64,000 bases of DNA. Origin: Pseudomonas jinjuensis. Lineage in GTDB: Bacteria; Pseudomonadota; Gammaproteobacteria; Pseudomonadales; Pseudomonadaceae. The stretch is taken from NCBI RefSeq assembly GCF_900103845.1, contig NZ_FNIJ01000012.1, positions 124,001 to 188,000 on the forward strand, in the 5' to 3' direction. The translations under genes were made by a program, and so were the position numbers. Shown one piece after another: positions 46,370 to 55,547 of this stretch. The number at the start of each line of letters is the position of its first letter. The first letter of the stretch is position 1. A model generated the notes under the pieces. That model ran no database searches. It was not told the DNA's origin and saw only the letters and a program-made list of their open reading frames with translations.

Positions 46370-47788
46370 TCAGACCGGGAAGATTTTCCCCGGATTCATG
46401 ATCCCGTTCGGATCGAAGACCGCCTTCAGCGCCTTCATGTAGCCGATCTCGGCTTCCGAGCGGCTGTAGCCGAGGTAGTCGCGCTTGGTCATGCCCACGC
46501 CGTGCTCGGCGGAGATCGAGCCGTTGTACTTCTGCACGGTCTCGAACACCCACTTGTTCACGGTAGCGCACCTGGCGAAGAACTCGTCCTTGGACAGGTT
46601 CTCCGGCTTGAGGATGTTCAGGTGCAGGTTGCCGTCGCCGATGTGGCCGAACCACACCACTTCGAAGTCCGGGTAGTTGGCCTCGACGATGGCGTCGATG
46701 TCCTTGAGGAAGGCCGGGACCTTGCCGACGGTGACCGAGATGTCGTTCTTGTACGGCGTCCAGTGCGAGATGGTCTCGGAGATGTACTCGCGCAGCTTCC
46801 ACAGGTTCTGCAGCTGCTGCTCGCTCTGGCTCATCACGCCGTCCAGCACCCAGCCCTGCTCGACGCAGTGCTCGAAGGTGGCCAGGGCCTCGTTGGCGAC
46901 TTCCTCGGTGGTGGCCTCGAACTCCAGCAGGGCGTAGAACGGGCAGTCGGTCTCGAAGGCCGGCGGCACGTCGCCGCGCGCCATCACCTTGGCCAGCGCC
47001 TTGTCGGAGAAGAATTCGAAGGCGGTGAGGTCGAGCTTGCTCTGGAAGGCATGCAGCACCGGCATGATCGAATCGAAGTCGGGGGTGCCGAGGACCATCG
47101 CGGTGAGGTTCTTCGGCGCGCGCTCCAGGCGCATGGTGGCTTCGACGACGAAGCCGAGGGTGCCTTCGGCGCCGATGAACAGCTGGCGCATGTCGTAGCC
47201 GGTGGCGTTCTTGATCAGGTCCTTGTTCAGCTCGAGCAGGTCGCCCTTGCCGGTGACCACTTTCAGGCCGGCCACCCAGTTGCGGGTCATGCCGTAGCGA
47301 ATCACCTTGATCCCGCCGGCATTGGTGCCGATGTTGCCGCCAATCTGGCTGGAACCGGAGGAAGCGAAATCGACCGGATAGTACAGGCCGTTTTCTTCGG
47401 CGAAGGTTTGCAGCTGCTTGGTGACCACGCCCGGCTGGCACACCACGGTGCGGTCGAAGGCGTTGAAATCGAGAATTTTGTTCATGTAGTCGAACGACAC
47501 GACCACTTCACCGTTGGCCGCCACGGCGGCGGCGGACAGCCCGGTACGGCCGCCGGACGGCACCAGGCCGATCTTCTGCTCGTTGGCCCAGCGGACGATG
47601 GCCTGCACCTGCTCGATGGTCTTCGGGAAGGCGATGGCCAGCGGCGCCGGGGCGAAATGCTTGGTCCAGTCCTTGCCGTAGGCCTCCAGGGAATCGGCGT
47701 CGGTCAGCAGCTTGCCGGGCTCTACCAGGGGCTTCAGCGATTCGATCAGGGCTTCGCGGGTCATTGAAGGAACTCTCATTTGGTTCAT
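46370..47788 (-). CDS. D-2-hydroxyglutarate dehydrogenase (FAD-linked oxidase)
   Basis: 472 residues from the ATG at 47788, which has AGGA five bases upstream; an internal ATG at 47764 gives 464, the length I remember for P. aeruginosa. FAD-binding PCMH domain (VPSGGRTGLSAAAV, GGNIGTNAGGIKVIRYG) and C-terminal FAD-oxidase C domain ending SAEHGVGMTKRDYL. In Pseudomonas this enzyme re-oxidises D-2-hydroxyglutarate made as a by-product by SerA, and serA lies next to it, divergent. Confidence 0.88.
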   Translation of the reverse strand: MNQMRVPSMTREALIESLKPLVEPGKLLTDADSLEAYGKDWTKHFAPAPLAIAFPKTIEQVQAIVRWANEQKIGLVPSGGRTGLSAAAVAANGEVVVSFDYMNKILDFNAFDRTVVCQPGVVTKQLQTFAEENGLYYPVDFASSGSSQIGGNIGTNAGGIKVIRYGMTRNWVAGLKVVTGKGDLLELNKDLIKNATGYDMRQLFIGAEGTLGFVVEATMRLERAPKNLTAMVLGTPDFDSIMPVLHAFQSKLDLTAFEFFSDKALAKVMARGDVPPAFETDCPFYALLEFEATTEEVANEALATFEHCVEQGWVLDGVMSQSEQQLQNLWKLREYISETISHWTPYKNDISVTVGKVPAFLKDIDAIVEANYPDFEVVWFGHIGDGNLHLNILKPENLSKDEFFARCATVNKWVFETVQKYNGSISAEHGVGMTKRDYLGYSRSEAEIGYMKALKAVFDPNGIMNPGKIFPV

Positions 47789-47959
47789 GGTCGTCCTGAG
47801 AACCGCTCAGGTCGCAACCGGGCAAGGAAAAGGGAGAACATGCTAGCATACGCACCCCACGCAGAGTGCCACCTGGCGCCGAGCTGCCAGGTGCCGGCCG
47901 GTTCCATCCGCGCTGTTCGGTTCAAGTCAATTTCCCCACGGGACAACGGGTTTACGCAG

Positions 47960-49189
47960 ATGAGCAAGACCTCTCTCGACAAGAGCAAGATCAAATTCCT
48001 TCTCCTCGAAGGCGTTCACCAGAATGCCGTGGACACCCTGAAGGCCGCCGGCTACACCAACATCGAGTACCTCAAGACCGCACTGTCCGGTGACGAGCTG
48101 AAGGAAAAGATCGCCGACGCCCACTTCATCGGCATCCGCTCCCGCACCCAGCTGACCGAGGAAGTCTTCGACTGCGCGAAGAAACTGATCGCCGTCGGCT
48201 GCTTCTGCATCGGCACCAACCAGGTCAACCTGAACGCCGCCCGCGAACGCGGCATCGCGGTGTTCAACGCGCCCTACTCGAACACCCGCTCGGTGGCCGA
48301 ACTGGTGCTGGCCGAAGCCATCCTGCTGCTGCGCGGCATCCCCGAGAAGAACGCCTCCTGCCACCGCGGCGGCTGGATCAAGTCGGCGGCCAACTCCTTC
48401 GAGATCCGCGGCAAGAAGCTCGGCATCGTCGGCTACGGCTCGATCGGCACCCAGCTGTCGGTTCTGGCCGAGGCCCTGGGCATGCAGGTCTACTTCTACG
48501 ACGTGGTGACCAAGCTGCCGCTGGGCAACGCGGTACAGATCGGCAACCTGCACGAACTGCTGGGCATGTGCGACATCGTCTCGCTGCACGTACCGGAGCT
48601 GCCGTCCACCCAGTGGATGATCGGCGAGAAGGAAATCCGCGCCATGAAGAAGGGCGGCATCCTCATCAACGCCGCCCGCGGCACCGTGGTCGAGCTGGAC
48701 CACCTGGCCGACGCGATCAAGGAAGAGCGCCTGATCGGCGCCGCCATCGACGTGTTCCCGGTCGAGCCGAAGTCCAACGACGAGGAATTCGAAAGCCCGC
48801 TGCGCGGCCTGGATCGCGTGATCCTGACCCCGCACATCGGCGGCTCCACCGCCGAGGCGCAGGCCAACATCGGCCTGGAAGTGGCCGAGAAGCTGGTCAA
48901 GTACAGCGACAACGGTACCTCGGTTTCGTCCGTCAACTTCCCGGAAGTGGCCCTGCCGTCGCACCCGGGCAAGCACCGCCTGCTGCACATCCACGCCAAC
49001 ATCCCGGGCGTGATGAGCGAAATCAACAAGGTGTTCGCCGACAACGGCATCAACATCTCCGGCCAGTACCTGCAGACCAACGAGAAGGTCGGCTACGTGG
49101 TGATCGACGTCGACGCCGAGTACTCGGACCTGGCGCTGGAGAAGCTGCAGCACGTCAACGGCACCATCCGCAGCCGCGTGCTGTTCTAA
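47960..49189 (+). CDS. serA: D-3-phosphoglycerate dehydrogenase
   Basis: 409 residues from the ATG at 47960, family length. NAD-binding motif GIVGYGSIGTQL, catalytic His in ILTPHIGGSTAEAQ, and a C-terminal ACT domain (HANIPGVMSEINKVF) for serine feedback. First step of serine synthesis. The upstream frame continues but has no family match. Confidence 0.95.
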   Translation: MSKTSLDKSKIKFLLLEGVHQNAVDTLKAAGYTNIEYLKTALSGDELKEKIADAHFIGIRSRTQLTEEVFDCAKKLIAVGCFCIGTNQVNLNAARERGIAVFNAPYSNTRSVAELVLAEAILLLRGIPEKNASCHRGGWIKSAANSFEIRGKKLGIVGYGSIGTQLSVLAEALGMQVYFYDVVTKLPLGNAVQIGNLHELLGMCDIVSLHVPELPSTQWMIGEKEIRAMKKGGILINAARGTVVELDHLADAIKEERLIGAAIDVFPVEPKSNDEEFESPLRGLDRVILTPHIGGSTAEAQANIGLEVAEKLVKYSDNGTSVSSVNFPEVALPSHPGKHRLLHIHANIPGVMSEINKVFADNGINISGQYLQTNEKVGYVVIDVDAEYSDLALEKLQHVNGTIRSRVLF

Positions 49190-49210
49190 GCGCTGCTCGC
49201 TGGAAAGAAC

Positions 49211-49236
49211 AAAGGAGGCTTCGGCCTCCTTTTTCG
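49211..49236 (+). terminator. Rho-independent terminator of serA
   Basis: AAAGGAGGC-ttcg-GCCTCCTTT with a UUCG tetraloop and further T residues, starting 21 bases after the serA stop codon. Confidence 0.9.
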
Positions 49237-49259
49237 TTTACGCGCCGGGCGTTTGCCCT

Positions 49260-49339
49260 GTAGGAGCGAGCTTGCTCGCGAACAATCCGCAATGACGCGG
49301 TTCGCGAGCAAGGACTGGGCGTCCCCCTCGGTCCTACGA
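49260..49339. repeat. REP-type palindrome, degenerate
   Basis: GTAGGAGCGAGCTTGCTCGCGAAC and, inverted, GTTCGCGAGCAAG, then TCCTACG. Same family as 33022-33090, with a diverged right arm. Confidence 0.7.
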
Positions 49340-49359
49340 AAAGCTTCGGCCTTCCAGGC

Positions 49360-49797
49360 TCACTTGACGTTGACAGTGATCTGCTGCGACTCCACCGGCG
49401 GGTTGAACGGCACGTGGTTCTTGTCGGCCACCAGCAGCTGCAGGGTGTGCTTGCCCGGCGGCAGGGTCAGCTCGGTCTCGGTCTGGCCCTTGCCGAAGTG
49501 GCGGATGTGGTCGTTCGCCGGCAGCGGCTTGTCCATCGCCGGCTGCTCCTGCACATCGACCAGCAGGTGATGGTGACCGGTGGCCGGCGCATCGGTGCCC
49601 GCCGGCGCCACGCCCATGCCCTTGAGGCCGAAGCTGACGGTGAAGGTCTTGCCGACGGTCGCGCCATCGGCCGGCTCGATGAAGTACACCTTCGCACCTT
49701 CGGGGGCCGGGGTGCGCGGCGGGGCATCGGCCGCCAGGGCGGCGGAAGAGGCGCCCAGCAGTGCGGCGAGACCAAGGCAAGGCAACAAGGCTTTCAT
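49360..49797 (-). CDS. DUF4399 periplasmic protein
   Basis: 145 residues. Signal peptide cleaved after ALA/ADAPP (about 23). The mature domain has the DUF4399 pattern: KVYFIEPADGATVGKTFTV, TGHHHLLVD and PGKHTLQLLVAD. The His cluster could bind metal, but the function is unknown. Confidence 0.85.
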   Translation of the reverse strand: MKALLPCLGLAALLGASSAALAADAPPRTPAPEGAKVYFIEPADGATVGKTFTVSFGLKGMGVAPAGTDAPATGHHHLLVDVQEQPAMDKPLPANDHIRHFGKGQTETELTLPPGKHTLQLLVADKNHVPFNPPVESQQITVNVK

Positions 49798-49901
49798 GTA
49801 TTTCTCCTTATGCTGAAACGACGGAGGGATCCCCCTCCGGAAGAACAGTCAGCATAGAGGTCTTCGGCGCGAGGCTCAAAGTCGGGCCTTTACCGCATCT
49901 T

Positions 49902-50396
49902 TCAGCCGCCGGCCTCCAGACCGGCCAGGCACACCGCCGCCGCATCCAGTTCTTCCTCGCTGAACACCAGCACGCCCATGCGCTTCAGCGCCGCCGCGGT
50001 CACGCCCTCGCCGGCCACCCGCCGCCCGCTGAAACTGCCGTCGTAGTTCTCGCGATTGCCGCACGACGGGCTGCGCGCCTTCAGCACGGCCATGCGGATC
50101 TCGTAGCGGCGCACCAGTTCGGCGGCCTGTTCGGCGCCCTGGATGAACGCCCAGGTGACATCCTCGCCGTCCACCGTGGTCACCCTGACCGAGCCTTCCA
50201 GCACCTCGCCGCCCTGGCCGCCGGCGATCTCCGCCGGCGGTCGTGGCGTCGGCAGCCCACCGGCGACTTCCGGACACAGGGGCACCACCCGCCCCTGGGC
50301 CTGCCAGCGGATGAGGATATCGAAGGGACCGTGGGCACCGCCGTCGTAGCGCACCTGATGCCCCAGCAGACAGCGACTGACGAGGACTTTCTGCAT
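49902..50396 (-). CDS. DUF523 family protein
   Basis: 164 residues. Begins VSRCLLGHQVRYDGGAH, then PLCPEVAGGLPTPRPPAEI and LKARSPSCGNREN, the three Cys-containing blocks of DUF523. Cytoplasmic; function not established. Confidence 0.85.
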   Translation of the reverse strand: MQKVLVSRCLLGHQVRYDGGAHGPFDILIRWQAQGRVVPLCPEVAGGLPTPRPPAEIAGGQGGEVLEGSVRVTTVDGEDVTWAFIQGAEQAAELVRRYEIRMAVLKARSPSCGNRENYDGSFSGRRVAGEGVTAAALKRMGVLVFSEEELDAAAVCLAGLEAGG

Positions 50397-50475
50397 GGCT
50401 GCAAACTCCGTTGCCGAGCGATCCAGACTAGACCGTCGACTTCGCGCAGGGAAATCCCTTGCTGCCGGACGGCAC

Positions 50476-51099
50476 TCAGAAGGGTCCGTTGCCGCGGCGG
50501 CGGAACCAGCCGGTCAGCGACAGCCGCTCGCGCGTCGCCGGCAGCACCGCGTGGGGCAGGTCGGCGGAAAGGAACACCACCAGCGTGCCGGCCAGCGGCA
50601 GTACGTCGCGCTCCTCGCCGCCGGGCAGATACATGCGCAGCGCGCCGCCCTGCTCCGCCTGCCAGTCCGCGTTGAGGTAGAACACCGCCGACACGCTGCG
50701 CCGGTCATCGTCGCGGAAGCGGTCGAGGTGCTTCTGGTAGAAGGCGCCCGGCGGATAGAGGGCGAAGTGGCCTTCGAAATCCTCCAGGCCCAGGTACAGA
50801 CCGCGATTCAGTTCCAGGCGCAGCGCGTCCAGGACGGCCAGGTAGCGGTCGCAGCTGGGCGACTGGCCTGGCTCCAGCCACTGGATGCGGTCGCCGCGAA
50901 TGCCCTCGCGCACTTCCAGGCCCTCGCCGCGACCGATGCCGGCCGCGCTCAGCCGGCCGGCGAGGTCGCGCTCGCGACATTCCCCGGCGAGGGCAGCGGT
51001 CAGCTCGGCGGGCAGGAAGGCGTCCTGCCGCGACCAGCCCCGTTCGGCCACGTCGTCGACGATGCGCTGCAGGAGGGAAGGATCAGGGAGGAAAGACAT
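50476..51099 (-). CDS. 2OG-Fe(II) oxygenase (prolyl hydroxylase type)
   Basis: 207 residues from the ATG at 51099. The iron facial triad is visible: HLD in FYQKHLDRF, distal His in LPHAVLPAT, with the 2-oxoglutarate-binding Arg in RERLSLTGWFRRR. The family matches the P4Hc-type oxygenases related to PiuC/EgtD-neighbour enzymes; the substrate is unknown. Possible upstream starts in the same frame lack an RBS. Confidence 0.8.
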   Translation of the reverse strand: MSFLPDPSLLQRIVDDVAERGWSRQDAFLPAELTAALAGECRERDLAGRLSAAGIGRGEGLEVREGIRGDRIQWLEPGQSPSCDRYLAVLDALRLELNRGLYLGLEDFEGHFALYPPGAFYQKHLDRFRDDDRRSVSAVFYLNADWQAEQGGALRMYLPGGEERDVLPLAGTLVVFLSADLPHAVLPATRERLSLTGWFRRRGNGPF

Positions 51100-51197
51100 G
51101 CGCCATTGTAACGTCCGGCGCATGCGTCTCGACAAGCGAGGCACGGCTTGCCGACAATAGCCGGCGGCGACGTCCCCGCCGCCCCGAGGAGCTCCAA

Positions 51198-51932
51198 TTG
51201 CGTGTACTGCTAGCCTTCACCCTGCTCATGCTGGGCATGCCGGCCCTGGCCGACGACTACCAGCGCCTGTACCAGGCCGCCGGCTGGCCGGAACAGCGCG
51301 CGCACTTCAACGATGCGCTGCACGCCGCGCAGAAGCGCTACCAGGCCAACCTGCCGCCGGCGCTGTACCAGACCCTGGTGGACAACAGCAACCGCCGCTT
51401 CGCCCCGGCCGAGGTCGACCAGCGCGCCCTTGGCAGCCTGCGCCAGAACCTGGCCGACAGTTCCGCCGCCCTGGCGTTCTTCGAATCGCCGCTGGGACGC
51501 AAGGTGACTGCCGCGGAAACCTTCGCCACCCGCAGCGACCAGCTCGCCCAGCACGCCAACGGCCTGCCCCGCCAGCCGGCCAGCGAGCAGCGCCGCCAGC
51601 TGGTTCGCCGCCTGGGCGAGGTGCTTCCGGCCCGCGAGGCCGGCGCCGAGGTCAGCCTGGCGCTCGCCGCGGTCGCCGCCGACAGCCTCAGCCAGATGCT
51701 GCCCGGCCTGCTCGGCCAGCCCCAGCAGATGCTCGAAGGACAACGGCAGAAGCTCATGGGGCAGATCGGCGCCGACCTGGACAATACCCTGCTCTACGTC
51801 TATCGCGAGCTGTCCGACGGCGAGCTGGCGCAGTTCGCCGACTTCGCCGAATCGCCGGCGGGCCGGGACTACTACCGGGCGGCGCTGAGCGCCCTGCGCG
51901 CCGGGCTGGCGGTGGATGCCGGCGGCCAGTGA
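51198..51932 (+). CDS. DUF2059-like periplasmic protein
   Basis: 244 residues starting at a TTG with an excellent RBS (GAGGAG six bases upstream) and a signal peptide cleaved after ALA (about 18). The mature protein is helical; the FFESPLGRKVTAAE and FAESPAGRDYYRA repeats resemble DUF2059. Function unknown. Confidence 0.75.
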   Translation: MRVLLAFTLLMLGMPALADDYQRLYQAAGWPEQRAHFNDALHAAQKRYQANLPPALYQTLVDNSNRRFAPAEVDQRALGSLRQNLADSSAALAFFESPLGRKVTAAETFATRSDQLAQHANGLPRQPASEQRRQLVRRLGEVLPAREAGAEVSLALAAVAADSLSQMLPGLLGQPQQMLEGQRQKLMGQIGADLDNTLLYVYRELSDGELAQFADFAESPAGRDYYRAALSALRAGLAVDAGGQ

Positions 51933-52088
51933 GCCGCCGGAAGCGTCCTACGCGGCCACGCGACCATTCCGAGGAACTTTTCTCATAGACTTCTCCCGCT
52001 GAAGCAAGGGGGTGGCGCCTGAAGGAAATAGGCGCAGGGATCAAGGGAAACGCCCCCGACTTCAGCTCCCCCCGCCTACTCCCCCGCC

Positions 52089-53027
52089 CTAGCCCAGTCT
52101 CTCGCTGAGAAAATCGAAGTAGCGCGTGCGCAGCGTTTCGCTCTCGTTCGCCAGATGATGCTTCGCGCCGCTGAGCAGCAGGCAGTCGATCCGCTCGAAC
52201 TTGTCTTCCAGCACCTTCAGGTTGTAGCGCCAGTCCACCGTCTCGTCCTCGTCGCCCTGCACCACCAGCACGCTCTGCGGCGTCGGCGCCGCCGCTTCGA
52301 TACGCGGAATCCAGCGCGCCAGCGCGCCGACCCAGGCCGTCGGCAGGATGCGCGGCTGCAGCGGATCGCGCTCGCGCAGGAAGTCGAGGAACTCGGCGTC
52401 GTTGGAATTGGCGGTGAACTTGCGCGGGATCGAGCCGACGAAGGGCCGCAGCACCTGGTAGCTGAACTTCGACCAGCCCCAGGCGCGCGGGCGCACCAGC
52501 GGCGCGAGGAGGATGGTCTGGCCGAGGTCGGGGCGCGGCGCCCCGGTCAGCAGGTAGTCGAGCAGGATGGCGCCGCCGGTGCTCTGCCCGCACAGGTGCC
52601 AGGGCTGCGGCAGGCCGAGGGTCTCGGCCTGGTCCAGCAGCCCGTTCAGCACCGCCTGGTATTCGGCGAAGTCGCCGATGCTGGCGACCGTGCCGTCGGA
52701 CAGCCCGTGCCCCGGCAGGTCGCAGGCCAGCACGGCGAAGCCCATCTGCAATGCCCAGTCGACCACATGCCGGTACAGCCCCATGTGGTCGTAGTAGCCG
52801 TGCAGCAGCAGCAGGCTGCCCCTGGCCAGCGGCGGCCGCCAGTACTGCGCTGCGATCCGGTAGCCGCCCGCCTGGAAACTGCCCAGGCGGCTTTCCGCGC
52901 CTGGGTAGTGACGCGACAGGTCGAGCCCGTAGAAACGCTGGTAGCGGCAGATGTCGCCATCCAGCTCGGCTGCGGCCAGTGGTCGCAGACGCTGACGCAG
53001 CAGGGAGGGCTCGAAGACTTCTGGCAT
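52089..53027 (-). CDS. Alpha/beta hydrolase (monoglyceride lipase/lysophospholipase-like)
   Basis: 312 residues. Oxyanion HGYYDHMG, nucleophile elbow CGQSTGG near residue 147, Asp in VQGDEDETVDW and His in GAKHHLANE, a complete triad. No signal peptide. It resembles the Hydrolase_4 (lysophospholipase L2-like) group. Substrate unknown. Confidence 0.85.
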   Translation of the reverse strand: MPEVFEPSLLRQRLRPLAAAELDGDICRYQRFYGLDLSRHYPGAESRLGSFQAGGYRIAAQYWRPPLARGSLLLLHGYYDHMGLYRHVVDWALQMGFAVLACDLPGHGLSDGTVASIGDFAEYQAVLNGLLDQAETLGLPQPWHLCGQSTGGAILLDYLLTGAPRPDLGQTILLAPLVRPRAWGWSKFSYQVLRPFVGSIPRKFTANSNDAEFLDFLRERDPLQPRILPTAWVGALARWIPRIEAAAPTPQSVLVVQGDEDETVDWRYNLKVLEDKFERIDCLLLSGAKHHLANESETLRTRYFDFLSERLG

Positions 53028-53138
53028 CGGGGTTTCCGCTTTCGGGATGGTTCGGGGGAGCGCTCGCGCGCACCTTCAGGATATTCAGCCGCAGGGCGCA
53101 TCGTGGCAAGCTTGGCGGCTATCTTACCGGTATTCGCC

Positions 53139-53714
53139 ATGACCTCCCGCCGCAAAACCCTGCTCATCTGCCTGCTCGCGATCGTCTGCGCCGCCAGCCT
53201 GGCGACCGCCTGGTGGTGGTTCCAGTCGCGCTACATCCGCCCCTTCAGCGAGCAGCCCACGCTGTTCTCCGGCGACATCCTGCAGCTACCCCGCGAACTG
53301 GCGGGCCCGGGGCCGGTCCGCCTGGTGCACTTCTGGGACCCCGGCTGCCCGTGCAACGTCGGCAACCAGCAGCACCTCGCCGAACTGATCGGCCGCTTCG
53401 CCCCGCAGGGCGTGGAGTTCTTCGCCGTGCAGAAGCCCGGCAGCCACGGCAGGCTGCCGGAAACCCTCGCCGCGCTGAAGCCGCTCGACGCGCTGCCGGG
53501 CATGCAGCAGCTGCCGGCCAGCCCGGCGGTGGCGATCTGGGATGCGCAGGGCCGGCTCGCCTACTTCGGCCCCTACAGCGAAGGCGCCACCTGCACCTCG
53601 GCGAACAGCTTCATCGAGCCGATCCTCGAGGCGCTGGTGGCCGGGCGCAAGGTCGAGGCCACCCACACCCTGGCGGTGGGCTGCTACTGCGCCTGGGCGC
53701 GCCCGGCGGACTGA
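53139..53714 (+). CDS. Membrane-anchored thioredoxin-like protein (DUF6436 type)
   Basis: 191 residues from the ATG at 53139. An N-terminal transmembrane anchor (about 8-27) is followed by a thioredoxin-like fold with HFWDPGCPCN (CxC active site rather than CxxC) and cis-Pro region LPASPAVAIWD. Two more Cys pairs occur (ATCTS; GCYCAW at the C-terminus). Probably a periplasmic redox or metal-handling protein; partner unknown. Confidence 0.75.
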   Translation: MTSRRKTLLICLLAIVCAASLATAWWWFQSRYIRPFSEQPTLFSGDILQLPRELAGPGPVRLVHFWDPGCPCNVGNQQHLAELIGRFAPQGVEFFAVQKPGSHGRLPETLAALKPLDALPGMQQLPASPAVAIWDAQGRLAYFGPYSEGATCTSANSFIEPILEALVAGRKVEATHTLAVGCYCAWARPAD

Positions 53715-53779
53715 GCCACGCTGGCTACACTTGTTGCGGCCGGTCCACGACGGACCTTTTCCGCACCAAGGAGTACGTC

Positions 53780-54289
53780 ATGCAACTACGCCCCGCTTTG
53801 GCCTTCTGCGCCCTGCTCGGCCTGCCGCTGGCAGCGTCCGCCGCCGACCCGCAGCCGAGCACCTCGCAGGTGATGAGCGAGCACAAGCAGGAAATCCAGA
53901 ACACCCTGGCCGACATCGACTACAAGCGCCGGCGCATCGTCGAGGCCAACATGGGCCTGGCCGCCGGCGAATCCGAAGCCTTCTGGCGGATCTACAACAG
54001 CTACCGCACCGAGGTGGAAAAGCTCAACAAGGGCACCCTGGCGATCATCCTCGACTACGCCCGCGCCTATAACGCCCACCAGGGCGACATCACCGACGAC
54101 CAGGCGAAGAAGCTGCAGGAACGCGTGCTGGACCTGCAGGAAGACAAGCAGGAACTGAAGGAGAAGTACGTCGAGCGGATGGCCAAGGAAGTCTCGCCGA
54201 AACGCTCGCTGCGCTTCCTGCAGATCGAGGACCAGCTCGACGCCGTTGCGCTGATCGAAACCAGCCGCGAGATCCCGCTGGTCGAGTGA
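53780..54289 (+). CDS. Conserved helical periplasmic protein
   Basis: 169 residues from the ATG at 53780, with AAGGAG six bases upstream. Signal peptide cleaved after ASA (about 22). The rest is charged and alpha-helical with likely coiled coil (KKLQERVLDLQEDKQELKEKYVERM). I recognise no family with known function. Confidence 0.75.
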   Translation: MQLRPALAFCALLGLPLAASAADPQPSTSQVMSEHKQEIQNTLADIDYKRRRIVEANMGLAAGESEAFWRIYNSYRTEVEKLNKGTLAIILDYARAYNAHQGDITDDQAKKLQERVLDLQEDKQELKEKYVERMAKEVSPKRSLRFLQIEDQLDAVALIETSREIPLVE

Positions 54290-54326
54290 CCCGCCCGCCG
54301 GTGGGGACATGAACGCCCCGCAGGCA

Positions 54327-54354
54327 AAGAACCCCGCCGGATGGCGGGGTTCTT
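54327..54354 (+). terminator. Terminator after the helical periplasmic protein gene
   Basis: 12-bp perfect stem AAGAACCCCGCC / GGCGGGGTTCTT with GGAT loop. Works on both strands in principle; the TTCTTCG tail favours the plus strand. Confidence 0.8.
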
Positions 54355-54605
54355 CGCTTGCAGGGGAACTGCAGGAGATGCCGTAGCTCCTTGGCGCGTT
54401 ATTTCCCGCAAGGGACCGGGGTGTTGTATTCCGCGCCATCTCCCGCGGTGGAGCGCAGGACGTTCATGGGCTGCAGCCGATCCGGTGCGGGGAGAAGGAC
54501 CGGCAGAGCGCCAGCGAACAAAGGAAATACTAGTCGGCGATCGGCAGGATGATGACGTCAAAAAGCCATAGAAATTTCCGATAAGTCCCGCGCCCGGAGG
54601 CACGA

Positions 54606-54634
54606 ACAAAAACGGGCCACCCGAAGGTGGCCCG
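54606..54634 (-). terminator. Terminator of the spu operon
   Basis: 9-bp stem CGGGCCACC-cgaa-GGTGGCCCG; on the minus strand it is followed by TTTTTG. It lies about 40 bases beyond the spuH stop. Confidence 0.85.
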
Positions 54635-54674
54635 TACATCGACAGAACCGGATCAGCCGGCCGACAAGACGGCG

Positions 54675-55547
54675 TCAGGCGGTGGCTGTCGAACCCTTCT
54701 GCCAGTCGGTGGCGGTCGCCTCCATGGCTTCCTGCACGGCGCGCTTGCGACGTTCCTCGGCCTGGCGGGTGAAGTACCAGGCGAAGAAGGTGAACATCGA
54801 CACGGTCAGCAGGATCAGGCTGGCGACGGCGTTGATCTCCGGCTTCACGCCGAGGCGCACGGCGGAGAACACTTCCATCGGCAGGGTGGTGGAGCCCGGG
54901 CCGGAGACGAAGCTGGCCAGCACCAGGTCGTCCAGCGACAGGGCGAAGGACATCATGCCGCCCGCCGCCAGCGACGGCGCGATCATCGGGATGGTGATCA
55001 GCAGGAACACCTTCCACGGCTTGGCACCCAGGTCCATCGCGGCCTCCTCGATGGACAGGTCCAGCTCGCGCAGGCGCGCCGACACCACTACCGCCACGTA
55101 GGACGAGCAGAAGCTGGTGTGGGCGATCCAGATGGTCACGATGCCGCGCTCCTGCGGCCAGCCGATCATCTGCGCCATCGCCACGAACAGCAGCAGCAGC
55201 GACAGACCAGTGATCACCTCGGGCATCACCAGCGGCGCGGTGACCATGCCGCCGAACAGCGTGCGGCCACGGAAGCGCGGGATGCGGGTGAGCACGAAGG
55301 CGGCCAGGGTACCGAGGATCACCGAGGAGACCGCGGTGTACACGGCGATCTCCAGGGAGCGGAACACCGAGCCGATCAGCTGGTTGTTGTCCAGCAGGCC
55401 GACGTACCACTTCAGCGACCAGCCGCCCCAGACGGTGACCAGCTTGGAGGCGTTGAAGGAGTAGATGACCATGATGAACATGGGCACGTAGATGAACAGC
55501 AGGCCAACAATGAGCATGATGTTCGGGAAGGACCAGCGCTTGCTCAT
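54675..55547 (-). CDS. spuH: Polyamine ABC transporter permease SpuH
   Basis: 290 residues, six transmembrane segments, EAA loop EEAAMDLGAKPWKVFLLITIP. PotC/PotI-type inner-membrane permease of the SpuDEFGH uptake system for putrescine and spermidine. ATG overlaps the spuG stop (ATGA). Last gene of the operon. Confidence 0.92.
   Translation of the reverse strand: MSKRWSFPNIMLIVGLLFIYVPMFIMVIYSFNASKLVTVWGGWSLKWYVGLLDNNQLIGSVFRSLEIAVYTAVSSVILGTLAAFVLTRIPRFRGRTLFGGMVTAPLVMPEVITGLSLLLLFVAMAQMIGWPQERGIVTIWIAHTSFCSSYVAVVVSARLRELDLSIEEAAMDLGAKPWKVFLLITIPMIAPSLAAGGMMSFALSLDDLVLASFVSGPGSTTLPMEVFSAVRLGVKPEINAVASLILLTVSMFTFFAWYFTRQAEERRKRAVQEAMEATATDWQKGSTATA

Larger units (their letters stand above)
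54290..54674. other. Intergenic region with two terminators
   Basis: No gene in 385 bases. It contains the terminator of the preceding gene (54327-54354) and that of spuH (54606-54634). I see nothing convincing in between. Confidence 0.6.
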